From the NCBI GenBank assembly GCA_947283485.1, contig CAMYOU010000002.1, forward strand, positions 107,354-171,353: a stretch of 64,000 nt of DNA, written 5' to 3'. Positions 52,454-62,030 of this stretch are shown here, one piece after another. This stretch comes from an uncultured Peptostreptococcaceae bacterium. GTDB taxonomy: Bacteria; Bacillota; Clostridia; Tissierellales; Peptoniphilaceae. Each line of letters opens with the position of its first letter. Position 1 is the stretch's first letter. A program made the position numbers and the translations under genes. Under the pieces are notes generated by a model, which saw only the letters and a program-made list of their open reading frames with translations, did no database searches and was not told where the DNA came from.

Positions 52454-55165
52454 TTAGAAAACGAGTGCGAAACGAACCGTTCTATTCTCGACTTCGAACG
52501 TAATCCATTTGCCGTCCGCTTTGACACGGTAGACATCGCCAACACCCGCCGGTGCCGGAATGGATACCATGACCGGGCCGTTGGAATGGACTTTGTTGTC
52601 GTTCTTGTCGAGAAGATTGACCGAGTAGCGTGCACTGCCGCGATCAATCACGGAGAGGCTGTAGTTGCCGGGGAGCGCATTCTTCGACCCTTTGACGTTA
52701 ACACCGTCTTTGGTCAAGATGACATCTTCGCGCATTCTTCCGTCGCGGGAGAAGACCATCGGCATGGTGACATATCTTCCGTCCCCGGAGAGTTCGAAGG
52801 TCGTATACACGCCGTTCACCTTGACGCGGTACGATCCTTGTTGTCCCTTGGGTGCCGGGATGGTAACGAGCATGAGTTCGTCCGAATAAACTTGATTGCC
52901 GTTCGCATCAACAAGGATGACATCTTTCTTGCCGTTCGCTTTCTCTGTAATGCGTACGCGCGTCTTCGCGTCCACACTGCCTCCGGCTACAATGGCATAC
53001 CCGTACGCTTCTCCTCGCTCATCAATGAGCTTGCCGGTCGTTCCGGTCGTTCCCATTCCGGGTAGGGGTGCAAACGGAATCGGGGGCAACGGTGGAGTCG
53101 GAGTCGGAGTCGGAGTCGGGGTTGGGGTTGGAGTCGGAGTTGGTGTCGGGTTCGGCTCCGGGTTCGGATTCGGTTCCGGGTTCGGATTCGGCTCCGGGTT
53201 CGGGTTCGGGTTCGGATTCGGTTCCGGGTTCGGATTCGGATTCGGGTTCGGGTTCGGGTTCGGATTCGGTTCCGGATTCGGGTTCGGCTCCGGGCTCGGA
53301 GTCGGTGTTTTCTCTACGGTGATTGCCTCTTCATGCGAAGCTTTCACACCGGGTGCGATTTCGACTTCCATCACCGCCTTCAAGGTTCCGATCGTCTCCT
53401 CTACACTCGGGATCGCAAAGGTGTAGACGCCGTTGGCGAAAGTGCTCGTATAGGCTGTAAATTCAGGGGATGCTTGGCTCCCGTCCTTCGGTACCGCTAC
53501 AAGATAAAGACGTTTTGTCGCGTCGGCAGCGTTTGTAAGCCCTTGAATCCTACTTTCAATCTTGACCGTCGCATTCTTATCTTGGATTTTCTGCGGTTGG
53601 ACTGTAAAGTTCACGGTAATCTTCTTCGCACTCTCTGTAAATTGACCATTGGGAATATCCCATGTCCCCTGCTGCGTGGTGTCATAACCCAAGAGTTCTC
53701 GAATCCTCGCCAGATCGTCTTCGGTAAGGGCATCGGGTTCTTTCTTGACAAGATTATCGCCCTCCGCGAGTTTGGTTTTGAAGTCGTTAATCGCGTTCTG
53801 ATTCTCGGGCGTCACGATTTCATCAAGAAGATTGCGGTCGACAGCGTCAAGATATTTCTTCAGCTTGGCGAGCGCATCCGCATTTGTATTGTCCGCATTC
53901 GTATTCTCTAAGACAAAGACAAAGGGCCCATCCTTTACGCTCCGTGCCCCGGGAGCGACCTCGATCTCGATACGGGGCAGCAGGATTGCTGTTGTATCCG
54001 GCACGACGGGGAGCGTGACGTCAAACGCTGTCCCGCTGCCCTCAACTGCGACATTGTCGAGTACCGGAGACGCATTTACATCAAAGTACGAATTCGGGTC
54101 CAAGCGATTAAAGTTGTCAAAATCCTGTTTCGAGATCTTTTTGAAATAGAGTTGCCTTGCAGCACCATCAATCGTGGATAAATCAGAAAGGATGCCGTCG
54201 GTCGTAAGCTTCAGCTTGCCGTTCCTCGAAGGTGTTGCCGGAAATTCGATTGGATCTCCGGTAAATTTATCCGAACTCTGCGTCCGACCATTCTTCTCAG
54301 CAATCGAATAGCCAAGTTTGATCTTTCTTGCATCGCTTGCAAAGAGACCATCCGAATAATCCCATTGGGCTTTATTATTAATCCCTAAGGAAAATCGAAT
54401 GAATCGACAATCCTCTTCCGTGAGTAATTCGGGATTTGCTTTCTTTTCATGTAGGATGTCCCCTGCTTTCTTGATGCGTTGAAGGAAAGTATCCACCTCG
54501 GATGCATTCGCAGAGGTTCTCATCTTGTTCAGATTGTCTCGATAGTCTCGATCAAAGAGATTCAAATACTGCTCAAGCCCATGGATGAAATCCATCTTTA
54601 CCGCTTCATTGGGATCTGCCGCATCCGGATCCCAATCCGCCGTAAAGGCTCCGTTCCCTTCGTCTTTCACTACAAAGTTGAGCGGCGCACGACCTTTGAG
54701 TGTCATTTGAATCTTTGCACCGTCTCGAAGATCCTGTTTGTTGAGATAAATGCGTGAGCGATTATCGTATTTACCAAGGTTGGAATAATATGTGGATCCT
54801 CCCTTCCACAATATAGCGTATTGGCCTTTGGGTAAGCCTTCATAATAACTACGATATTTTAGCTGCTGACCATCAACAGTCAAGCCGGTATTGTCTCCCG
54901 TGTTCCCTCCAAAATTCTCACGGATGTCCAGGTCATCTCTGCTGTACTGAATTTCAATGCAGAGGGAATTGGGACGGTTTTCGGTATCTCTTCCGCCCTC
55001 ATTGTTAGGCGGTGTCGTGTAAGATCGGTTCAGCCTAAGATAGCTGCCGCGTGTCTCTCGTGCAACAATGAGATCTTGTGCGTGCGCAGTGTTCGGCGTC
55101 ACGGCGACAAGGAGTGCCACGAGCATCAACATCACGACCGCCATTTTTTCAGTTCGTTTTTTCAA
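52454..55165 (-). CDS. Large secreted repeat protein A (surface-protein family, copy 1)
   Basis: About 903 residues. TTG start at 55165, chosen because AAAGGAG lies 7 bp upstream and the result (MKKRTEKMAVVMLMLVALL..TAHA) is a standard signal peptide; cleavage near residue 29. Then an N-terminal domain (about 30-178), two helical-plus-beta modules (about 188-420 and 430-618), a linker of about 80 residues of Asn/Glu/Thr-Pro dipeptides (about 619-700), and a C-terminal domain (about 718-903) with two IPAP-x-YRVK-x-G repeats ending VF. No LPXTG, SLH or LysM motif seen. Family not recognised; probably secreted and possibly wall-bound by the C-terminal domain. Confidence 0.85.
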   Translation of the reverse strand: MKKRTEKMAVVMLMLVALLVAVTPNTAHAQDLIVARETRGSYLRLNRSYTTPPNNEGGRDTENRPNSLCIEIQYSRDDLDIRENFGGNTGDNTGLTVDGQQLKYRSYYEGLPKGQYAILWKGGSTYYSNLGKYDNRSRIYLNKQDLRDGAKIQMTLKGRAPLNFVVKDEGNGAFTADWDPDAADPNEAVKMDFIHGLEQYLNLFDRDYRDNLNKMRTSANASEVDTFLQRIKKAGDILHEKKANPELLTEEDCRFIRFSLGINNKAQWDYSDGLFASDARKIKLGYSIAEKNGRTQSSDKFTGDPIEFPATPSRNGKLKLTTDGILSDLSTIDGAARQLYFKKISKQDFDNFNRLDPNSYFDVNASPVLDNVAVEGSGTAFDVTLPVVPDTTAILLPRIEIEVAPGARSVKDGPFVFVLENTNADNTNADALAKLKKYLDAVDRNLLDEIVTPENQNAINDFKTKLAEGDNLVKKEPDALTEDDLARIRELLGYDTTQQGTWDIPNGQFTESAKKITVNFTVQPQKIQDKNATVKIESRIQGLTNAADATKRLYLVAVPKDGSQASPEFTAYTSTFANGVYTFAIPSVEETIGTLKAVMEVEIAPGVKASHEEAITVEKTPTPSPEPNPNPEPNPNPNPNPNPNPNPEPNPNPNPNPEPNPNPEPNPNPEPNPTPTPTPTPTPTPTPTPTPPLPPIPFAPLPGMGTTGTTGKLIDERGEAYGYAIVAGGSVDAKTRVRITEKANGKKDVILVDANGNQVYSDELMLVTIPAPKGQQGSYRVKVNGVYTTFELSGDGRYVTMPMVFSRDGRMREDVILTKDGVNVKGSKNALPGNYSLSVIDRGSARYSVNLLDKNDNKVHSNGPVMVSIPAPAGVGDVYRVKADGKWITFEVENRTVRFALVF
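53092..53306 (-). repeat. 6-bp tandem repeats encoding the X-Pro linker of protein A
   Basis: Plus-strand text is a run of GGAGTC, GGGTTC and GGTTCC type hexamers, each encoding an X-Pro dipeptide (Asn-Pro, Glu-Pro, Thr-Pro) on the minus strand. Since units are 6 bp, slippage changes linker length by two residues and keeps frame. Confidence 0.9.
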
Positions 55166-55281
55166 ATTTTGCTCCTTTCCGGTTTCGCGGGTATACACCA
55201 CGATGTCCTATGGCTCATCAAGTATGACATTGCCTCAACATGATTGCTACTGTCACGTACCATATTCTTCATTCTTCTTTC

Positions 55282-55287
55282 ATTGTA
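55282..55287 (-). promoter_or_regulatory. Extended -10 promoter of protein A gene
   Basis: Minus strand TGCTACAAT; predicted leader of about 110 nt. No convincing -35. Confidence 0.5.
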
Positions 55288-55497
55288 GCATAAAAAAGAG
55301 ATCGCTTGATAGAAATTTTCTTTGAAAAATCGTGCTTTCAGATATTCTCCCTCCTTACGTACGGCGACAAAATTGCAGTCGTTTGCTTGGCATTCCTTAG
55401 ATGGATGCAAGAGGCGTGTCGTCCGCTCGTGAACGGTTGCGGATCATCGCCACGAGGTCAATCCCGTATGCGATCTCTTCGAGGCCGTTTCTTGATC

Positions 55498-55532
55498 ACA
55501 AAAAAGAGAACGGAATCATCCGTTCTCTTTTT
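55498..55532 (-). terminator. Terminator after surface protein B gene
   Basis: Minus strand AGAGAACGGA TGA TTCCGTTCTCT then TTTTTT. Confidence 0.92.
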
Positions 55533-55552
55533 CATAGTTCTTTCGTCGCGTT

Positions 55553-58243
55553 TTAGAAAACGAGCGCAAAACGAACCGTTCTGTTCTCGACCTCGAAAGT
55601 AATCCATTTGCCGTCCGCTTTGACACGGTAGACATCGCCAACACCCGCCGGTGCCGGAATGGATACCATGACCGGGCCGTTGGAATGGACTTTGTTGTCG
55701 TTCTGATCGAGGAGATTGACCGAGTAACGTGCATTGCCGCGATCAATCGCAGAGAGCTTGTACGCATTCGCAAGAGCCACACGGGACCCTTTCACCGTTA
55801 CGCCGCCCTCGCGCAGAACCGCATCCTCGCGCATTCTGCCGTCACGGGAGAATACCATCGGCATGGTGACATATCTGCCGTCCTCGGAGAGTTCGAACGT
55901 CGTGTACACGCCGTCCACCTTGACGCGATAAGATGATTGTTGTCCGCGCGGTGCGGGAATCGTGACTAGCATAAGCTCGTCGGAATAGACTTGATTGCCG
56001 TTCGCATCGACGAGGATGACCTCTTTGTTGCCGTTTGGCTTATCCGTCACACGGAGGCGCGTCCCCGCGCTTACACTGCCGCCGGCTACAACGGCATACC
56101 CGTACTGTTCTCCTCGCTCATCAATGAGCTTGCCGGTCGTCCCGGTCGTTCCACCGTTCAATCCGGGTAGGGGTGGAAGCGGGGGCAACGGGCCGGGTCC
56201 GGGTCCGGGTCCGGGTGTGGGTCCGGGTCCGGGTGTGGGTCCGGGTCCGGGTCCGGGTCCGGGTGTGGGTCCGGGTCCGGGTGTGGGTCCGGGGCCGGGC
56301 GTAGGCGGAGTCGGAGGTGTCGGATCTGGTTTTTGCACGGTGAAATCGACATTGGCCGATTTTGTCACACCGGGTGCAATTTCGACTTCCATCAGTGCTT
56401 TCAAGGTTCCGATCGACTCCTCTACACTCGGGATCGTAAAGGTGTAGACGCCGTTATTCGCGTTCATCGTATCGCCTGTGAAATCATAGGGTTGGCTCCC
56501 ATCCTTCGGCACAGCGATCAGATGGATGCGCTTGGTTCCGTTGGGATCCTTGCTAAGGTCCGTGATTGCGCTCTTGACCTTCAGCTCGCCGCCGGTCGTG
56601 AGGATTTTTTTCTCTCCTACGGCTTCGAGCTTTACTTGGATTTTATTTGCGAGTTTGCCGTATTCACCATCGGCCAGATTCCATTTATTCTGCGCGTCGT
56701 CATAACCCAAGAGGCCTTTAATCGTCTGAAGATCCGCGTCAGTCAATGTATCGGGATCTTGCGCATACTTTGCCTGCAATGCTTTCCCCTCATTCAACTT
56801 TTGTTGAAATGCGTCGGTACCGCTTGGGTCCATCGCCTTGAGTGCTGTGAGAAGCGGATCCGGTTGATTGGGATCATCGGGGAGCATGTATTGCACGGCT
56901 TCAAGATATTTCTTCAGCTCGGAGAGCGCATCGACTTTCTTCTCATCGATGACAAAGACGTATTCGTCTGCTGATTGGCACGATACTCTTGCGCCGGGAG
57001 CCACCTCGACAGAGATGGACGGCAAGAGTAGCGAAGTATCTGTCGGCATTTCCGGATAAGAGACCGTATATTCTTTCTCACTTCCGTTGACTGTGATGTC
57101 TCTTTGAAGACCGTCATCAAGCGGATGCTTGTCAAAATCAGGCTCCGGTTGATAAAGATCATGGTGTTCATACTCATCCGCAGTAATGACATTGTGGCGG
57201 AGAATGCTTGTTCCATTGACATCCGTCGTCAAAGTCGGAATGGGTACGTTCGTCACGATCTTGATCGTTCCGTTCTGTCTCTGCATTGCCGGAAATGCAT
57301 GGTTTCCTTCACGGATGAGTTTGTCGGAGTCCTTGGTGAGGTCGGCTTGGATCTTGTACGTAATCTTGATCTTGTTGGCAAGTTCAGCAAGTTTTCCGTA
57401 TGCATAATCCCATTGGCCCTTGTGCGTGCCGATGTAATACCAGATCGTCATAAATTCCTTTTCGGTGAGCAAGCCCGGGTCCGCCTTACGGTTCTTTAAG
57501 ATCTCGTCAAGCTCTCCGATCTTTGAAAGAAACCCTTTGACAGCAGCTTCATTTTCCGAATTCCCCATCTTCTTGAGAGCCGTTTCATAGTCGCTGTGAT
57601 AGGCGCTTAGATACTTCTCCAGCTCTTCCACAGCGCCCTTCTTCGCTCCAAGATTGGGGTCCCCTTGACTCGTGTCCACCGCGACTTCCGGACCGTTCGG
57701 ACCGGCATTGTAGATGAATTCCAGCGTCTGCTCTTTCGGTTGTCCGGGAACGTTCGGATTTACCATCTTCAATGTGATTTTCGTTCCGTCTGCCATCTCT
57801 TCCGGCGTCACGCCAAGCATAAGATAGGTCCGATTTACCTGATATCCCACGGTAAAATCATTCAGACCCATCTGGTCATTGCGCAGAAGGAACTCATGTT
57901 TCTGTGCCGGTGGTGACAAGTAAAATCCCTTCTTGAATGCTGTTTCCGGCAGTTTCGATCCGGAGACCGTAACGGTTACCTCTGTACCGGAGTCGCGGTT
58001 CCGGATCCCGTTCATCCAAACGTCGTCTTTCTCGCTCAGAATCTCAATCCCAAGATTCCCTTTATATTCTTCGTTTACGCCTCCCTTACTCGGGTCCATC
58101 CAACTCGCATTTCTCATACGGATAAAACTGCGAGGGTTTTCAGGATTGGTGTTTTGCGCATACGCAATGTGCGGCGTCATGCTGACGAGAAGAGCGAGCA
58201 AGAGACATAGTGCCACTCCTATTTTTCCAATCGTTCTTTTCAA
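55553..58243 (-). CDS. Large secreted repeat protein B (copy 2)
   Basis: About 896 residues. TTG start at 58243, with AAAGGAG upstream as in copy 1; signal peptide KRTIGKIGVALCLLLALLV..IAYA (cleavage about 29). N-terminal domain about 31-188; helical-plus-beta modules about 203-436 and 437-636; Gly-Pro/Thr-Pro linker about 637-697; C-terminal domain about 715-896, almost identical to that of protein A. The upstream frame to 58333 is leader. A single Cys at about 422. 106 nt of its C-terminal region (55599-55704) are identical to protein A (52500-52605). Confidence 0.85.
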   Translation of the reverse strand: MKRTIGKIGVALCLLLALLVSMTPHIAYAQNTNPENPRSFIRMRNASWMDPSKGGVNEEYKGNLGIEILSEKDDVWMNGIRNRDSGTEVTVTVSGSKLPETAFKKGFYLSPPAQKHEFLLRNDQMGLNDFTVGYQVNRTYLMLGVTPEEMADGTKITLKMVNPNVPGQPKEQTLEFIYNAGPNGPEVAVDTSQGDPNLGAKKGAVEELEKYLSAYHSDYETALKKMGNSENEAAVKGFLSKIGELDEILKNRKADPGLLTEKEFMTIWYYIGTHKGQWDYAYGKLAELANKIKITYKIQADLTKDSDKLIREGNHAFPAMQRQNGTIKIVTNVPIPTLTTDVNGTSILRHNVITADEYEHHDLYQPEPDFDKHPLDDGLQRDITVNGSEKEYTVSYPEMPTDTSLLLPSISVEVAPGARVSCQSADEYVFVIDEKKVDALSELKKYLEAVQYMLPDDPNQPDPLLTALKAMDPSGTDAFQQKLNEGKALQAKYAQDPDTLTDADLQTIKGLLGYDDAQNKWNLADGEYGKLANKIQVKLEAVGEKKILTTGGELKVKSAITDLSKDPNGTKRIHLIAVPKDGSQPYDFTGDTMNANNGVYTFTIPSVEESIGTLKALMEVEIAPGVTKSANVDFTVQKPDPTPPTPPTPGPGPTPGPGPTPGPGPGPGPTPGPGPTPGPGPGPGPLPPLPPLPGLNGGTTGTTGKLIDERGEQYGYAVVAGGSVSAGTRLRVTDKPNGNKEVILVDANGNQVYSDELMLVTIPAPRGQQSSYRVKVDGVYTTFELSEDGRYVTMPMVFSRDGRMREDAVLREGGVTVKGSRVALANAYKLSAIDRGNARYSVNLLDQNDNKVHSNGPVMVSIPAPAGVGDVYRVKADGKWITFEVENRTVRFALVF
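56191..56305 (-). repeat. 6-bp tandem repeats encoding the Gly-Pro linker of protein B
   Basis: GGGTCC and GGGTGT hexamers on the plus strand, in longer blocks such as GGGTCCGGGTCCGGGTGT, encoding Gly-Pro and Thr-Pro dipeptides. Different unit sequence from protein A, so the two linkers expanded independently. Confidence 0.9.
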
Positions 58244-58347
58244 TTTTTGCTCCTTTCCGATGCGAAAATCTTTGCACCACGGTTCATCATGCAGTTCATG
58301 GGGTTGCCGATCGTATCCATCGATCTTGCACAACTTTATTCGTGTTC

Positions 58348-58377
58348 ATTGTAACATAGGACAGTGTACATTGTCCA
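58348..58377 (-). promoter_or_regulatory. Promoter of protein B gene
   Basis: Minus strand TGGACA (58377-58372), 18-bp spacer, TACAAT (58353-58348); leader about 98 nt. Confidence 0.65.
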
Positions 58378-58635
58378 TGGATACTGCTTTCAAAAGACTC
58401 TTGATAACCCCTTTCATTATTCCGATCGAAGAGAAAATCAAGACCGTTCCGTCGCTCCAATCCGGTCTGTCCGCAGATATTCCATCCGTACTTGCAACTG
58501 AGAACCTACGTCTCAAGAAATTCCGCCTTCCAAGCCGAGAACACATTCCTCGAGAAAACAAGACGCGCATATGGATGCCCGATAAACTTTTCAACCTATG
58601 TCGCACCCATAGGCACGCAATATACATCCATTTTC

Positions 58636-58669
58636 AAAAAAGAGAACGGGAGCCTCCGTTCTCTTTTTT
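58636..58669 (-). terminator. Terminator after surface protein C gene
   Basis: Minus strand AGAGAACGGA GG CTCCCGTTCTCT then TTTTTT. Confidence 0.92.
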
Positions 58670-58724
58670 CTTCTATTCATTTCTTGTCCGATCGATTGTA
58701 TAACCACTTCGGATGCGCTCGGTA

Positions 58725-61700
58725 CTAGAATACCATCGCAAAACGAATCATGCCGTTCTCGATTTCAAAGGTCGTCCATTTGCCGTCGACTCTGACGCGA
58801 TACACCTCTCCTGCGCCCTCAGGTGCAGGCATGGTGACCATGACGGGACCTTCGGAGCTCGTCTTCTTACCGTCGCCATCGAGGAGATCCACCGTATAGC
58901 GGGCACTCCCGTGATCGGTAACAGAGAGACGATACGTGCCGGGGAGCGCATTCTGCGATCCTTTGACACTGACACCGTCTTGGGTCAAGATGACGTCTTC
59001 GCGCATTCTTCCGTCGCGAGAGAAGACCATCGGCATGGTGACATATCGTCCATCTTCCGAGAGTTCAAACGTCGTATAGACGCCGTTCACCTTGACGCGA
59101 TAAGAACCTTGTTGTCCCGCAGGTGCGGGGATCGTGACGAGCATGAGTTCGTTGGAATAGACTTCGTTGCCGTTGCCGTCGACCAGGATGACGTCTTTCT
59201 TGCCGTTCTCTTTCTCAACGATGCGTACACGCGTCGACGCGTCCAGACTCTTGGCAGGCGCCACAGCATACGCTCCGCTGCCGTCTTCTGCCGCAATCTT
59301 CATCGTGCCGTTCGACGGTGCTACCGGAGGTACTAGAGGCATTCCTCCGAGTCCGCCACCCGGGAATGACGGTACGGAAGGATGCGGTACGGGCGGTGCA
59401 GGAGGATTCGATCCTCCGGGGCTCGGTGTCGCCCCTTCTTTGGCAAAGACCAGATCACTTCCCGTCAATTTGCATTCCGTTCCCATGCTCACTTCGATGA
59501 CGGGCTTGAGGATCGCAACATCAGCGGGGACATTCGGAATCGTAATGGTGTAGCCGTCGGCATCCTCAGCAATCGTATAGTTGCTTACAAGGAAGTCGCT
59601 TCCATCATAATTTCCGGCTTGATAATTCGTTTTGGAAATGGATTGGAGATAAATTCGTTTCACCGCGGTCGGATCGTTCTTCAAGCCACGAAGACCGGTC
59701 TTTACCTTGATGACACCGTTCTGCGTCGCCACTACAGGATACATCGCTTGATTGTGTTGATCTTTCTCCGTACGCGATCCGTCAACCGCGAAGTCCATCT
59801 CAATGGCTTGCGCTTTTTGATAGAGTGCTCCAATCTCAGGCTTCCATTTACGTTGTGCATCATTGGCATCGTATCCCAAGCATTCCTTAGCGCGGTTCAC
59901 GTCCTGTTGAAAGACCAGATGACCCTGTTCTTTTTTATCGGCAATGTCCTTGATGCGTTTGAGAAGACGTTTGTACGACTTTACTGCGCCGCTATTCTGT
60001 GCATTGGTCATCTCATCCAAAGCATCTTCGTCGACATCCTTGAGATAAGCTTTGATTTTCTCGACGACTTCCTCGACCTCTTGAGGATTTGCAGGATCTT
60101 CGTCCCCGGGGACTTTCTCAACCGGAATATCCTCATAATACTTCGCCGTGACTCCGGGTGCGATCCGGATCTCCAGCACCGGACGAAGTGCCCGAACATG
60201 CTCCGGAATGACGAATGTGCTTGCCTTGTTCGGATCGGCAGGTAACGTAATCTCATAGCCAGTCGGTGTCTTTTCCATCTTGTACGTATCGGTTGCCACC
60301 GGGCGAGCCGTGCTCTCCGCACATTTTTCTACCGTCTCGAGATAGAGGCGTTTTACACCGGGATCTTTCGTAAGCCCTTGGATCGAGCTTTTAATCTCAA
60401 TGGTTCCACCGTTGCTATAGAGCATATCCGGATTGGAATCATACTTCACCGTGATCTTCTTCGCAGCCTCGGTCAATGAACCGCCTGCATACTGATTCCC
60501 GACATCCCCCAAGAGTTTCTTTGCAGCGTCAATCACACTCTCGGGCGGTCCTTGTTTGACATCTGGCGGAACCAGTTTATCATAGAGGTTTTTCGCTTCT
60601 TGCAACTTCTGTTTGAACGCATCGATGGCGGATTGATTCTCCGGGGTTGTGATCTCTCCAAGGAGACCCGCATCCACTGCGTTGACATAGTTTTCCAGTG
60701 CTTCCTTTAACTTGCCGGCCTCTTCTTTACGAGCCTGTGCCTCCGGAGTGAAAGGATTGTAGACATTTAACTTGCCATCCGCATCTTTCTTCACATAGAT
60801 GGTGTGCTCCACGGTCTTCGAGAGATCGCTCGGATCGGGAAATTGAAAGATGAGTTCTCCTGACTCTCCATTTGCAAAAAGTTCCTTGTTGACGACTACA
60901 TATCCGTCATAGACCGTATTTCCTTCAAGCGTATCTTTGGTTCGCTGTGTGAGCGCGATGAATTGTTCCGGTTGCGTAAAGTCACGATCCGCGACCGGGA
61001 TGCGGTGCAGTTCTACTCGATCCGAACCATCGCCGATTTTCTTGAATACGCGCATCTCGGTGTAATTGGCAGGTAATTTTGCCCACTCGTCCGTATTCCT
61101 CTCATAGCCGAATTGAACAAAAACGCCGCCTTCAAAGTGGCTGTAGTGGAGCTTGTGAATGCCGACTTTATGGATCGCGCCATCCTTAGGAACCCGGTTC
61201 TGTTCAAAAGTAAACGTTCCATCCGGGTTCTTCTTGATCAAGATGTCGAATCGTTTGGGTTTGCCCTTAGCTCCCACCTCAAGGGAAAGCACGCCTCCTT
61301 GATCCTCGAACAATGCCTTGTTCACATTCATAAACGGCTCATAGTACGTTTTCCCGTCAATCACCTCTTCAACGCGATACACCCCCCATGAGTAGTTCGT
61401 CGGTGAACGGAACGCTTTTGGTCCGGTCACGCTATCCAGACCGCCAGAAAACTCCTTATCATACGGATCTTCAATTTTCTTTACGTTGTCTGTCAAATTA
61501 CGAAGCCGGATTCGATCTTCTCCTTGCAACTTATCCGGATTCCCGGGCAAGGCAAATTGAATATAGATCTGTCCTTTCTTGGGATTGGGAACATCCTTCC
61601 AGGAATATTCCTTCTTACCCGTATCCGGGTTGGGTTCCCCTACTCGGGCTTTAATCGTTTCTCTCTCGTCGATCTGGATTTTGCGAATGTACTGAACATC

Positions 61701-61796
61701 ACTCAGAGTGAACGTAGCCGCACTGCCGTATCGCGGCGCGAGCATGACTAAGAGTCCCAGCAAGAGGAGCGGAATCCAGTTTCTATTTTTCTTCAT
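58725..61796 (-). CDS. Large secreted repeat protein C (copy 3)
   Basis: About 1023 residues; ATG at 61796 with AAAGGAG 6 bp upstream (a TTG lies one codon before). Signal peptide KKNRNWIPLLLLGLLVML..GSAA. It has two copies of the N-terminal domain (each ending in an NK-x-LF-x-x-G...-I-KK-x-x-DG stretch), two helical-plus-beta modules, a shorter Pro/Gly linker (about 785-825) and the conserved C-terminal domain ending RFAMVF. The most diverged of the C-terminal domains, and the only copy with a doubled N-terminal domain. Confidence 0.85.
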   Translation of the reverse strand: MKKNRNWIPLLLLGLLVMLAPRYGSAATFTLSDVQYIRKIQIDERETIKARVGEPNPDTGKKEYSWKDVPNPKKGQIYIQFALPGNPDKLQGEDRIRLRNLTDNVKKIEDPYDKEFSGGLDSVTGPKAFRSPTNYSWGVYRVEEVIDGKTYYEPFMNVNKALFEDQGGVLSLEVGAKGKPKRFDILIKKNPDGTFTFEQNRVPKDGAIHKVGIHKLHYSHFEGGVFVQFGYERNTDEWAKLPANYTEMRVFKKIGDGSDRVELHRIPVADRDFTQPEQFIALTQRTKDTLEGNTVYDGYVVVNKELFANGESGELIFQFPDPSDLSKTVEHTIYVKKDADGKLNVYNPFTPEAQARKEEAGKLKEALENYVNAVDAGLLGEITTPENQSAIDAFKQKLQEAKNLYDKLVPPDVKQGPPESVIDAAKKLLGDVGNQYAGGSLTEAAKKITVKYDSNPDMLYSNGGTIEIKSSIQGLTKDPGVKRLYLETVEKCAESTARPVATDTYKMEKTPTGYEITLPADPNKASTFVIPEHVRALRPVLEIRIAPGVTAKYYEDIPVEKVPGDEDPANPQEVEEVVEKIKAYLKDVDEDALDEMTNAQNSGAVKSYKRLLKRIKDIADKKEQGHLVFQQDVNRAKECLGYDANDAQRKWKPEIGALYQKAQAIEMDFAVDGSRTEKDQHNQAMYPVVATQNGVIKVKTGLRGLKNDPTAVKRIYLQSISKTNYQAGNYDGSDFLVSNYTIAEDADGYTITIPNVPADVAILKPVIEVSMGTECKLTGSDLVFAKEGATPSPGGSNPPAPPVPHPSVPSFPGGGLGGMPLVPPVAPSNGTMKIAAEDGSGAYAVAPAKSLDASTRVRIVEKENGKKDVILVDGNGNEVYSNELMLVTIPAPAGQQGSYRVKVNGVYTTFELSEDGRYVTMPMVFSRDGRMREDVILTQDGVSVKGSQNALPGTYRLSVTDHGSARYTVDLLDGDGKKTSSEGPVMVTMPAPEGAGEVYRVRVDGKWTTFEIENGMIRFAMVF

Positions 61797-61811
61797 CAAT
61801 TTCTCCTTTCC

Positions 61812-61823
61812 GGTGCAAGCACC
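61812..61823 (-). promoter_or_regulatory. Leader palindrome of protein C gene
   Basis: GGTGC TT GCACC on the minus strand, immediately followed by GGAAAGGAG. Homologous in position to the GGTGCAAA...TTTGCACC palindrome before protein D. The promoter candidate further upstream is TGGTATACT (-10 at 61929-61924). Confidence 0.55.
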
Positions 61824-61923
61824 CCCCCGCGTTGTCGTCCATACGCACCACTTCGACGCTCGGATCGTTGCCTACACGATGATTTCACATGGAAACCTTT
61901 TGCATGACTTTGTTATTTTCTTC

Positions 61924-61929
61924 AGTATA
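61924..61929 (-). promoter_or_regulatory. Extended -10 promoter of protein C gene
   Basis: Minus strand TGGTATACT; leader about 120 nt. The -35 region is T-rich (TTTTTA at 17 bp). Confidence 0.5.
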
Positions 61930-62030
61930 CCACAAAATGCACAAATTAAAAATAGATTCTTCTCGGTTCTCGCTCCTTGCGGCGTCTATTTCCCGTGCCG
62001 ATCTCACGTCACGGACGATCCGATTTGTGC

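Larger units (their letters stand above)
55166..55552 (-). other. Intergenic region: leader/promoter of protein A and terminator of protein B
   Basis: 387 bp without a gene. It holds the protein A leader, with a GGTG...ACC hairpin remnant before the ribosome binding site, an extended -10 promoter (TGC TACAAT, -10 at 55287-55282), a middle stretch (about 55300-55495) in which I see no gene or motif, and the protein B terminator (55498-55532). Confidence 0.7.
58244..58724 (-). other. Intergenic region: leader/promoter of protein B and terminator of protein C
   Basis: 481 bp without a gene. Leader with an imperfect hairpin (GGTGCAAA...TTCGCATC, 58259-58278) abutting the Shine-Dalgarno, promoter 58348-58377, a stretch of about 250 bp with no feature I can name, and the protein C terminator. 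Confidence 0.7.

Noticed and set aside
53068..53426. Plus-strand open frames rich in Gly/Ser/Val opposite the protein A linker
   Set aside because: They are the complementary reading of the hexanucleotide repeats; no ribosome binding site and fully inside a supported gene on the minus strand.
53092..56305. CRISPR array
   Set aside because: The repeats are contiguous 6-bp units without spacers and lie in frame within coding sequence; no cas genes in the window.
56158..56352. His-Asp-Pro repeat frame inside protein B
   Set aside because: A shifted reading of the same 6-bp repeats; low-complexity shadow, not a gene.
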